From contig NC_086375.1 in NCBI RefSeq assembly GCF_036588685.1, forward strand, positions 6,937,916 to 7,001,915: 64,000 nt of DNA, read 5' to 3'. This document shows, piece by piece, positions 11,995 to 24,700 of the stretch. Each line of letters begins with the position of its first letter. Positions within the stretch are counted from its first letter, which is position 1. This stretch comes from Mytilus trossulus (Eukaryota > Mollusca > Bivalvia > Mytilida > Mytilidae). The notes beneath the pieces were generated by a model. The model was not told the origin of the DNA. It saw nothing but the letters and a program-made list of their open reading frames with translations, and did no database searches. The position numbers and the translations under genes are program-made.

Positions 11995-13057
11995 ATTTGC
12001 AAATGAGACAGGAAAACTCAACCTGAGACCGAGTGATGTATATGTTAGCAGTTTTATTATAAGTTAATGTAACTTAAGGTCTTTAACATTGAGCAAAACC
12101 AATACCGCATAGAAAGTTTTATAAAAGGCGCCGACATGACAAAATGACATAATTTTATTGAAACGAAATTTTATTTACTAGTACCAAACAATAGGTCCGA
12201 GTACACTGTTGAGTCCAGATTTTACGAATGTAGTCCCTAGTGCGGACAGTGTTGCCTGCCAATTTCTTTAGTACCCATTTCAAATGTATTTCTTATTTTT
12301 TTTTTATTGCAAGTAGGAGGATGAAATTATACACAGTAAAAAAATTGAGTCATGAATTTTGAAGTAAAGCAGTGATTTGGTCCAGCTAAAAAAGGTTAAA
12401 CAAATGTACTTCGGAAGCTGTTTAAAAAATTTCAAGACCCCCTTAATAAAGATTTTTCCATATTTTGAGTTAGAGCCGATGAGGTTTTCTATAATTTTGA
12501 TGTAATTTGTCACAAAAGTAGTACAATACACTGTAAAATTATTATTGAGAAAGTGGAGGTGATTTTTTTTCTATTTTCATTTATTATCTACGAGAAATCT
12601 CTGTGTATTTGGACCAATAAACGAAAACAAAACATATGAAAAACAGCAAAACACGAAAATCACTGAACTACAGGCTCTGGCAATAGAACAGGCACACAGA
12701 AAGTGTGACGAATTTCAACATGTTTGCGGGCACCAAACCCTCCCCCTATACTGTCCATATTTGGCTTCTGAATAGCTATATAGGAAAAAAGAAGACAACA
12801 ACCGATCAACAAAAATAATCAAAGGACACTTGTAGGGCAATATACAGCCTCCTTTTATAGTTCATTATACTTTATTAGTTTTCTCGTTTGATTTGTTTTA
12901 CATTGTCTTCTCGGGGCCTTATATAGCTGACTATGCGGTATGGGCTTTTCTCATTGTTGAAGACCGTACGGTGCCTTTGAGTTGTTAATGTCTGTGCCAT
13001 TTTGGTCTTTTGTGGATAGTTGTCTCATTGGCAATCATACCACATCTTCTTTTTTAT
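11995..13057. repeat. Intergenic region with two dispersed mussel repeats
   Basis: 11995-12165 is a diverged forward copy (GTCTTTAACATTGAGCAAAA, TTATAAAAGGCGCCGACATG). 12850-13057 is a reverse copy (GGGGCCTTATATAGCTGACT, TTGTCTCATTGGCAATCATA). Between them there is no recognisable gene. Confidence 0.65.
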
Positions 13058-13415
13058 ATATTCAATAATTGACAGTGCTAAAGTTCAAGCTCTAACTCGG
13101 ATGGGCCGTCCGTGCAAGACCCTCACTGGTTGTCAAGGGCGTTAAAAACCATCATCTTCATAGTTCTATAAATGTTGTAAACGAATATAAAAAAAATAAT
13201 CTTAAATCTACCATCACAAGCAGATCGTCGAACAACGAAAAATATAATGATAGTATATTCACCGAAAGATTGCCAACTTGTCACACGAGGATACAACGAG
13301 GGTGTTAAAAGTTTATCTAATGTTGAGATCCCAACAACACTTAAAAGTTTCATACTTTAAGTTTGACTAGTTTGTAAATAATGCTTGACATAAGATTAGA
13401 TAGTGTAAAATAAAT

Positions 13416-14010
13416 ATAAAAAGATGTGGTGAGAAATGAGAAAAAAAGAGTCCAAATGACATAGAAGTCAACAGCTATAGGTCACCATACAGCCTTCAAT
13501 AATAAAACTCATGTTAAAAAGCAGCAGCCTTCAACAATGTGCCTGTCCCAAGTCAGGAGCCTGTAATTCAGTGGTTGTCGTTTGTTTATGTGTTCCATAT
13601 TTGTTTTTCGTTTATTTATATTTTTTTACATAAATAAGGCCGTTAGTTTTCTCATTTGAATTGTTAAAAACATTGTCTCCTCGGGGCCTTTTATAGCTCA
13701 CTATGCTGTATGGGCTTTGCTCATTGTTGAAGGCCGTACGGTGACCTATAGTTGTTTATGTTTGTGTCATTTTGGTCCTTTATGGATAGTTGTCTCATTG
13801 GCAATCATACCACATCTTCTTTTTTTTTTATATTGTATATAAAATAGAACACTATTAAAAGCTCCTACATGACTAAGATAAACAAATTCAAACAAAAAGA
13901 ACTAACGACAGACAAATCATTATGTACATATGAACAATCGCAAAAAAAAACCGATATGCAGCAACACACAACACCAAACAGGCTCCTGAATTGTGATAAG
14001 CACATACAGA
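13416..14010. repeat. Cluster of dispersed mussel repeats, mixed orientation
   Basis: Three pieces of the same family lie together: a forward copy at 13416-13520, a reverse copy at 13555-13830 that includes GGAGCCTGTAATTCAGTGGT and ends TTGGCAATCATACCACATCT, and a forward piece at 13845-14010. The reverse copy is useful as the uninterrupted reference for the copy at 54785 that was split by a MITE. Confidence 0.7.
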
Positions 14011-14098
14011 ATGCGTAACTTATATTTCGGGCTCACCACCATAGACGTCGGTGTAGCAGCTCACGAACAAGTTATTAATTGTTTTTTAAGTTGGGAAT

Positions 14099-14461
14099 GT
14101 GTCAAATAAACTCATCAAAGATACCATGATTGAAATTTTGTATAGAAACGTCAAACAGACAGCAGCCCGACCAAAGAAAAAAATGGCCACCGAATGCTAC
14201 AAATGGTTCTTCAACACAGCAAGAAAACCCGAACCCGAAGGCCTTCTTCATCTGGCCCCTACCTTACAATTGTGTACTTGTTCAGTGATAATGGACGCTA
14301 TACTAAACTCCAAAACATATAAACCCTTAGCCTCCAATCCAACCTGTAGGCGTGATGGCGACAACCATTCTTTGATTACCCGTATGACCCTCCATACCTT
14401 TTTTGAATTGCCCCAACTGAACTGTCATGTTCATAGACTCTTCTCAGATGTTTGTTCATGA
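14099..14461 (+). CDS. Unrecognised open frame, 120 residues
   Basis: The frame starts at an ATG-less context (its first Met reads MSNKLIKD) and ends TGA. The composition is protein-like (Cys, Trp, His and Pro are well represented) and it is long for such AT-rich sequence. I recognise no domain. There is no signal peptide, no obvious splice context and no neighbouring partner. It could be a fragment of an old mobile element or chance. Treat it as weak. Confidence 0.15.
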   Translation: MSNKLIKDTMIEILYRNVKQTAARPKKKMATECYKWFFNTARKPEPEGLLHLAPTLQLCTCSVIMDAILNSKTYKPLASNPTCRRDGDNHSLITRMTLHTFFELPQLNCHVHRLFSDVCS

Positions 14462-15798
14462 AATAACGGCACCTTGAACGCCGTTTGATGGTTCAAAATC
14501 GGAAAAACGTAAAAGTAGCTAAAATCAAGTAGGGGTGAGCATCTTTTGATGGCCACTTCGTAACTGGTAGTTACTGTATGTATATACTATTATCATAAAT
14601 GGATGCATATGTGGTACAGGGAAACAACGAGGTAAATATGGCAAATAGGAATCTATACGATAGTCTGGAAAATCTAGGTCACCGTTTCGTCAAAAATCCC
14701 TTAAAAACAAACATTTAGGCAGACCTGACTTGACAATAATAATTCCCCAGCTAGGCACTTAAGTCCCATATACTCCGAGTTAGCATGAATGGAAGGCTGT
14801 AACTATAAGGTAATTCTTGAATGACAATGAAACACAGTCTGGTCAATGTTCACCTCTCAAGGTCGTTTTAAAATCGGAAAGTAGACTGAAAATTACCATT
14901 TTTTAATTGAGTTCAAACCCACGAGAAAATATTCCAGCTCCTTCCCCACACCATCCGCCCCCAAATGTCAATACATAGTTTAATAGATGAACATCATTTA
15001 CAGCACCAACAGTCTGCTAATTTGCATAGACTTTTTTTTGTTTTTATTTAAATCAAATACATTGTCTAATACACGACAGAATCGAACAAGTTGAGATATG
15101 TAAACATCATCATACGTTTAGTTCATTTTATTCTTTTTTAATTCTATCGTTCAAGATTAAAGGTCGTTGCGAGGGTTAATTGGTTTACTTTTTGTCTAAG
15201 ATAAGGGCGAAAGCTCGGTACATTATAACGAGTCAACGAAGTTTTTATTGTTTCTTTTAAAATTTCCGTAATTTGAATATATTTTTAGAAAGTTATTAAC
15301 AAAATATGGGACTTCCAATCAAATAAAAAAAACGATTGATTAATTGTTGGTTGCTTAATATCCAGTTGCAAATAGTTCACGTATATTCAGGAGGATGAAT
15401 AAATTAGACCGATAAAGTATATAAAAGACGTTAAAATAAAATCGACATATAATACCCCTGCTGTTAATGTAATACCGAAATATTTACTCAAAGTAGATAG
15501 GTGATTTCTACAAATAGGGTTATTTACTCTTTCGGATTTATGACATACGGAAATGTACATTATGAATACATACATACGTAATAAGACTGTAGTACTTCAT
15601 TTCATTCTTTATAACAAAATTCTTTAGATTCGAATTTGTATTGAAATTCGGTGAATCATAACCTTCACATAATCGATCTTTTTAACTTGATTTGTAATTC
15701 GTGCATCTGTTAAAAATCGTATTCAATATACCAAATCTATAACTTTCAACATGCATAACAACATGTTATGAATAAAATTCATGTTTGAAATATTAAAG
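14462..15798. other. Non-coding sequence upstream of the CYYR1-like gene
   Basis: AT-rich sequence without a supported gene. No clear TATA box was found near the ATG at 15799, so the promoter of that gene is not placed. Confidence 0.45.
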
Positions 15799-18700
15799 AT
15801 GGACGTCAGGATGACAAATATTTATGTTTTATTTTATTTCATTTTAAATAACGGTAAGATTCTCCAATTCGACCTTAAATACAGGTTATTGAGAAACCAT
15901 TTAACTTCAAAAAGGAGGGAGGGTGGAGGATACGTATTTTTCGTCTGAGTCAGAAATTTTAATACTAGTCTATAGATATAGGAAGATGTGGTGTGAGAGC
16001 CAATGAGACAACTCTCCATCCACATAAAAATAAAAAAAAAAAGGTAAACCATTATAGGTCAGTGTACGGCCTTCAAGCCTATAAAGTATGGGGAAGATCG
16101 GGATTCAGAATTTTTGTTGTTGTCGTCTGTCATTTGTTTTCATCAAATTGGAGATCATAATATTTTTTTAGGAACAACCTTTGAAGTCTAATGGTCCTTT
16201 CCGTTATATCAAACTTGATGTAAATCTAATTAAAAGATAGAAGTTTGACTTCGCGATGTTGTTCGACGAATAATGCAGCGAGTAACGATTGATCTAAGTT
16301 TCAAGCAGATTAAAATAACACCTTGTTTGCTGTTCAAATGAATAAAAGGCCCCGACAAGATAAATATGAAACCTTTCAATGAGCAAACTAGCGTTCTTAT
16401 ATATAATGAAACGGGGAAAATGACAGACATATTAAAACAACGACAACCACCGAACTAGTTGCTCGTAACTTGAATATATTGGTATGCTTCAGTATTTTTG
16501 TTCAAACTATTTGAATTCGCAGACTATTTTTTAGATTGTTAATTGTAAAAAAATTCAAGCTATAATCGCGATATCATAGAAGGCATTACGACTTTTTAAG
16601 GGGTTGGGGCAAGTTTATTATCCCTTCGAAACCAACTATTGTCCTCGACCTTGCCTCGGGCAATATTCAGCATCTCACTGACAAAAATCTTGCTTTACAA
16701 GTCATAACAAGTGCAGTCAATAAGTGTGTACTATTGCAAGATATATATTATATACATAAATGTTTCTCTACTTCCAATCAAACTGGGCATTAATGTGGAA
16801 CTGTATGCATATTAATATTACGAGCTGTCCATTAAATATATATTATATTTGCATCTTTACTTCCAGTCATACCAATATCAGGGCGGTACTGCTATTCTAG
16901 ATACTACTATTATTACAGATATGGATCCTATTATTACTGCAACTCGTACTCGTATTTGTAAGTATTATAGCTACATGTATATATAATGACCTCACTGTGC
17001 GTCGTACTTGTACATGCAAGTACTACATATACTATTATTACTGTACCTCAAACTTGTAAGTATAGTACATAATTATGATATTATTACTGTACCTCAAACT
17101 TGTAAGTATAGTACATAATTATGATATTATTACTGTACCTCAAACTTGTAAGTATAGTACATAATTATGATATTATTACTGTACCTCAAACTTGTAAGTA
17201 TAGTACATAATTATGATATTATTACTGTACCTCGTGACTGGTATGATGACACGAACATTCACAAAACTACGGTGTTAGCCAAAATAGAAGATAAACTTTT
17301 AACCGATTTTAAAACTAAGTGGACGGAAGATCTCCATAGAGTTTCTGCAAGACGTATGGATGGTGGTTGTAACAAATTAAGAACATATAGAACATTTAAA
17401 ACCGAAATAAGTTGTGAACTTTATTTAAAAACACTTTTATCTCCTGCTCAACGTAGAGCATATTCGCAATTCAGATGTGGGTTGCACCCATGCGAATCGA
17501 AACCGGGCGCTTCGAACATTTACCAATGCATGAACGGACTTGCTTTATGTGTGAAAGTAAAACTGAAACTGAGGAACATGTACTAATTGAATGTCCGCTT
17601 TATGACGATTTAAGGAACGAACTTTATGAATATATAAACAGTGTAGATGAGAACTTTAACATGTTAACGAACCGTGATAAACTGTCTTTTGTGTTGGGAT
17701 GTCAAAACGTTAATGTTATTTACAAATGTGCCAAAACCTGCAAATCTATTTTAGACAGAAGGAGACGTTTTTTTATATCGATAACCTTTTTTGTAGACTG
17801 TAAAATTATTTAAATTTGTTTTAGAAATTTTAATAATACATGTACATAGTTTTTTAAAGTCCTTTTATTGTTTGATGAAATTTTACTTTTTGTCTCTCAT
17901 AATTCTTTTAAAAATGGCATTAATATATAATTATGTTTTTATGATATATGTAAATATTGTATTGTGTATATTAATGGTGAGACGTTAATAAACTATTTAT
18001 CTATCTATCTATCTCGAATTTGTAAGTAGTACATAATTATGATATTATTACTGTACCTCGAATTTGTAAGCAGTACATAATTATGATATTATTACTGTAC
18101 CTCGACTTTGTAAGTACTACATAATTATGATATTATTACTGTACCTCGAATTTGTAAGGACTTCATAATTATGATATTATTAATGTACCTTGTAGTTGTA
18201 AGTACTAAAGATACTATTATTGTTGTACCTTGTAGTTGTAAGAGCTTGATATGAAATATGACATTGTGATAAACATTCAAGATTCAAGTACATGTAAGAG
18301 TAGGGGTCGCGATGTCGAACCCATATGTCTTAAAAAAAAATAGGAAAAAGTTTTATCTCCAGATCCATTTGATGGTCGTCAAAGAATCTCAGAACCATAT
18401 TTGACAGTATTTTTATTTTAAAAAAAACCCGAATATCAATTTTATCATGCATTACAACTATATTACTATTTTTACGGGAAATCGGGAACAATTGCGGGAT
18501 CACTCACAGGTCAACAAGAAACGTTGTAGGGGCAATCATTTATGCAATCTGAAACAAGATATACTTCTGAATTAAAACAAGTAAGTCGAAAGTTGTCATT
18601 GGTAGAACAGTTACGAATCATATCATATTTTTTTATAACATGTCAGTTTAAGCCATCGCTATTAGCGTATGACTTATAATCTTGATAAGAAAGAAAAAAG

Positions 18701-21700
18701 AAGATTTGCAAGGGTCATTGATACAATTCTTAGATTAATTAAATGTTTTATTATAACAGGTCAGTTGGAACCATTGCGGGTGCCGTCATTGGTGGAATTA
18801 TTGGACTAGTTATTATAATTGCAATTGTTGTAGTTATCTGTGCATCATGCTGTAAATCACATGGAAGTCGTGGTACAGTGGTTCAGCCATATCCAACAAC
18901 AAATACTGTCCACACTGTAACCACTATACCAGCTTACAACCACCGTAAGTATATCATAGAGAAATCATGATACCGTAGTTCAGCCATATCCAACAACAAA
19001 TACCGTCCACACTGTCACCACTATACCAGCTTATCACCACCGTAAGTATATCATAGAGAAATCATGATACCGTAGTTCAGCCATATCAAACAACAAATAC
19101 CGTCCACACTGTCACCACTATACCAGCTTATCACCACCGTAAGTATATCATAGAGAAATCATGGTACCGTAGTTCAGCCATATCAAACAACAAATACCGT
19201 CCACACTGTCACCACTATACCAGCTTATAACCACCGTAAGTATACCATAGAGAAGTCGTGGTACAGTAGTTCAGCCATATCAAACAACAAATACCGTCCA
19301 CACTGTCACCACTATACCAGCTTACCACCAACGTAAGTATATCTCAGATAAGTCAAGGTACAGTAATCCCACCAATACACCAACAAGTAATGTCCACACT
19401 GTAACCACTATACCAGCTTACAACCACCGTAAGTATATCATAGAGAAGTCATTATACAGTAATTCCTACAATACATCAACAAGTACCGTCCACACTGTAA
19501 CCACTATACCAGCTTACAACCACCGTAAGTATATCATAGAGAAGTCATTATACAGTAATTCCTACAATACACCAACAAGTACCGTCCACACTGTAACTAT
19601 TATACCAGCTTACAACCACCGTAAGTATATCATAGAGAAGTCATTATACAGTAATTCCTCCAATACAGCAACAAGTACTGTTCACACTGTAACCACTATA
19701 CCATCTTACAACCACCGTAAGTATATCATAGAGAAGTCATTATACAGTAATTCCTCCAATACAGCAACAAGTACTGTTCACACTTAAACTACTATACCAG
19801 CTTACAACCACCGTAAGTATATCTGAGAGAAGTCATGGTACAGAATTGAAGCTCAGACAAAATACACAACCAATTGCAAGCACTTAATCAGATTGTTGTT
19901 GTTATCTGTGGATCATGCTGTAAATCACACGGCAGTCGTGGTACAGTGGTTCAGCCATATCCAACAACAAATACTGTCCACACTGTAACCGCTATACCAG
20001 CTTACAACCACCGTAACTATATCATAGAGAAATCAAGGTACAGTAATCCCACCAATACACCAACAAATACCGTCCACACTGTAACCACTATACCAGCTTA
20101 CAACCACCGTAAGTATATCTCAGAGAAGTCATGGTACCGTAATCCCACCAATACACCAACAAATACCGTCCACACTGTAACTACTATACCAGCTTACCAC
20201 CACCGTAAGTATATCTCAGAGAAGTCAAGGTACAGTAATCCCTACAATACACCAACAAGTACCGTCCACACTGTAACTACTATACCAGCTTACAACCACC
20301 GTAAGTATATCTCAGAGAAGTCAAGGTACCGTAATCCCACCAATACACCAACAAATACCGTCCACACTGTCACCGCTATACCATCTTACAACCACCGTAA
20401 GTATATCTCAGAGAAGTCATGGTACAGTAATCCCACCAATACACCAACAAGTACCGTCCACACTGTAACTACTATACCAGCTTACAACCACCGTAAGTAT
20501 ATCTCAGAGAAGTCATGGTACAGTAATCCCACCAATACACTAACAAGTACCGTCCTCACTGTAACCACTATACCAGCTTACCACCACCGTAAGTATATCA
20601 TAGAGAAGTCATGGTACAGTAATCCCACCAATACACCAACAAATACCGTCCACACTGTCACCACTATACCATCTTACAACCACCGTAAGTATATCTCAGA
20701 GAAGTCATGGTACAGTAATCCCACCAATACACCAACAAGTACCGTCCACACTGTAACTACTATACCAGCTTACAACCACCGTAAGTATATCTCAGAGAAG
20801 TCAAGGTACAGTAATCCCACCAATACACCAACAAATACCGTCCACACTGTCACCACTATACCATCTTACAACCAACGTAAGTATATCTCAGATAAGTCAT
20901 GGTATCGAAATTCCACCAATACACCAACAAGAACTGTCCACACTGTAACTACTATACCAGCTTACAACCACCGTAGGTATATCATAGAGAAGTCATGGTA
21001 CCGTAATCCCACCAATACACCAACAAATACCGTCCACACTGTCACCACTATACCATCTTACAACCACCGTAAGTATATCTCAGAGAAGTCATGGTACAGT
21101 AATCCCACCAATACACCAACAAGTACCGTCCACACTGTAACTACTATACCAGCTTACAACCACCGTAAGTATATCTCAGAGAAGTCAAGGTACAGTAATC
21201 CCACCAATACACCAACAAATACCGTCCACACTGTCACCACTATACCATCTTACAACCAACGTAAGTATATCTCAGATAAGTCATGGTATCGAAATTCCAC
21301 CAATACACCAACAAGAACTGTCCACACTGTAACTACTATACCAGCTTACAACCACCGTAAGTATATCTCAGAGAAGTCATGGTATCGAAATTCCACCAAT
21401 ACACCAACAAGAACTGTCCACACTGTAACTACTATACCAGCTTACAACCACCGTAAGTATATCATAGAGAAGTCATTATACAGTAATCACACCCATACAC
21501 CAACAAGTACTATCCACACTGTAACTACTATACCAGCTTACAACCACCGTAAGTATATCTCAGAGAAGTCATGGTACCGTAATTCCACCAATACACCAAC
21601 AAATACCGTCCACACTGTCACCACTATACCAGCTTACAACCACCGTAAGTATATCTCAGAGAAGTCATGGTATCGAAATTCCACCAATACACCAACACGT

Positions 21701-24700
21701 ACTGTCCACACTGTAACTACTATACCAGCTTACAACCACCGTAAGTATATCTCAGAGAAGTTATGGTACCGTAATTCCACCAATACACCAACACGTACTG
21801 TCCACACTGTAACTACTATACCAGCTTACAACCAACGTAAGTATATCTCAGAGAAGTCATGGTACTGTAATTCCTACAATATTCCAACAAGTACCGTCCA
21901 CACTGTAACCACTATACCAGCTTACAACCAACGTAAGTATATCTCAGAGAATTCATGGTACCGTAATTCCTACAATATTCCAACAAGTACCGTCCACACT
22001 GTAACCACTATACCAGCTTACAACCAACGTAAGTATATCTCAGAGAAATCATGGTACCGTAATTCCTACAATATTCCAACAAGTACCGTCCACACTGTAA
22101 CCACTATACCAGCTTACCACTACCGTAAGTATATCTCAGAGAAGTCATGGTATCGAAATTCCACCAATACACCAACAAGAACTGTCCACACTGTAACTAC
22201 TATACCAGCTTACCACTACCGTAAGTATATCTCAGAGAAGTCATGGTATCGAAATTCCACCAATACACCAACAAGAACTGTCCACACTGTAACTACTATA
22301 CCAGCTTACAACCACCGTAAGTATATCATAGAGAAGTCATTATACAGTAATCACACCCATACACCAACAAGTACTATCCACACTGTAACTACTATACCAG
22401 CTTACAACCACCGTAAGTATATCTCAGAGAAGTCGTGGTACAGTAATCCCACCAATACACCAACAAGTACTGTCCACACTGTAACCACTATACCAGCTTA
22501 CAACCACCGTAGGTATATCTCAGAGAAGTCAAGGTACCGTAATCCCACCAATACACCAACACGTACCGTCCACACTGTCACCACTATACCAGCTTACAAC
22601 CACCGTAAGTATATCTCAGAGAATTCATGGTACCGTAATTCCTACAATATTCCAACAAGTACCGTCCACACTGTAACCACTATACCAGCTTACAACCACC
22701 GTAAGTATATCTCAGAGAAGTCAAGGTACAGTCATCCCACCAATACACCAACAAATACCGTCCACACTGTCACCACTATACCATCTTACAACCAACGTAA
22801 GTATATCTCAGATAAGTCATGGTACAGTAATCCCACCAACACACCAACAAGTACCGTCCACACTGTAACTACTATACCAGCTTACCACCACTGTAAGTAT
22901 ATCTCAGAGAAGTCATGGTACCGTAATCCCACCAATACACCAACAAGTACCGTCCACACTGTAACTACTATACCAGCTTACCACCACTGTAAGTATATCT
23001 CAGAGAAGTCATGGTACAGTAATCCCACCAATACACCAACAAGTACTGTCCACACTGTAACTACTATACCAGCTTACCACCACCGTAAGTATATCTCAGA
23101 GAAGTCATGGTACAGTAATCCCACCAATACACCAACAAGTACCGTCCACACTGTAACCACTATACCAGCTTACCACCACCGTAAGTATATCTCAGAGAAG
23201 TCATGGTACAGTAATCCCACCAATACACCAACAAGTACTGTCCACACTGTAACTACTATACCAGCTTACCACCACCGTAAGTATATCTCAGAGAAGTCAT
23301 GGTACAGTAATCCCACCAATACACCAACAAATACTGTCCACACTGTAACCACTATACCAGCTTACAACCACCGTAAGTATATCTCAGAGAAGTCATGGTA
23401 CCGTAATCCCACCAATACACCAACAAGTACTGTCCACACTGTAACCACTATACCAGCTTACAACCACCGTAAGTATATCATAGAGAAGTCATGGTACAGT
23501 AATCCCACCAATACACCAACAAGTACTGTCCACACTGTAACCACTATACCAGCTTACAACCACCGTAAGTATATCATAGAGAAGTCATGGTACAGTAATC
23601 CCACCAATACACCAACAAGTACTGTCCACACTGTCACCACTATACCAGCTTACCACCACCGTAAGTATATCTTAGAGAAGTCGTGGTACAGTAATCCCAC
23701 CAATACAACAACACGTACTGTCCACACTGTAACTACTATACCAGCTTACAACCACCGTAAGTATATCTCAGAGAAATCATGGTACAGTAATCCCACCAAT
23801 ACACCAACAAGTACTGTCCACACTGTAACCACTATACCAGCTTACAACCACCGTAAGTATATCTCAGAGAAGTCATGGTACCGTAATTCCACCAATACAC
23901 CAACAAGTACTGTCCACACTGTAACTACTATACCAGCTTACCACCACCGTAAGTATATCTCAGAGAAGTCATGGTACAGTAATCCCACCAATACACCAAC
24001 AAGTACTGTCCACACTGTAACTACTATACCAGCTTACAACCACCGTAAGTATATCTCAGAGAAGTCGTGGTACAGTAATCCCACCAATACACCAACAAGT
24101 ACTGTCCACACTGTAACTACTATACCAGCTTACAACCACCGTAAGTATATCTCAGAGAAGTCGTGGTACAGTAATCCCACCAATACACCAACAAGTACTG
24201 TCCACACTGTAACTACTATACCAGCTTACAACCACCGTAAGTATATCACAGAGAAGTCGTGGTACAGTAATCCCACCAATACACCAACAAGTACTGTCCA
24301 CACTGTTACCACTATACCAGCTTACAACCACCGTAAGTATATCTCAGAGAAGTCATGGTACCGTAATTCCACCAATACACCAACAAATACTGTCCACACT
24401 ATAACCACTATACCAGCTTACAACCACCGTAAGTATATCATAGAGAAGTCATGGTACAGTAATCCCACCAATACACCAACAAGTACTGTCCACACTGTAA
24501 CTACTATACCAGCTTACCACCACCGTAAGTATATCTCAGAGAAGTCATGGTACTGTAATTCCTACAATATTCCAACAAGTACCGTCCACACTGTAACCAC
24601 TATACCAGCTTACAACCACCGTAAGTATATCTCAGAGAAGTCATGGTACTGTAATTCCTACAATATTCCAACAAGTACTGTCCACACTGTAACCACTATA

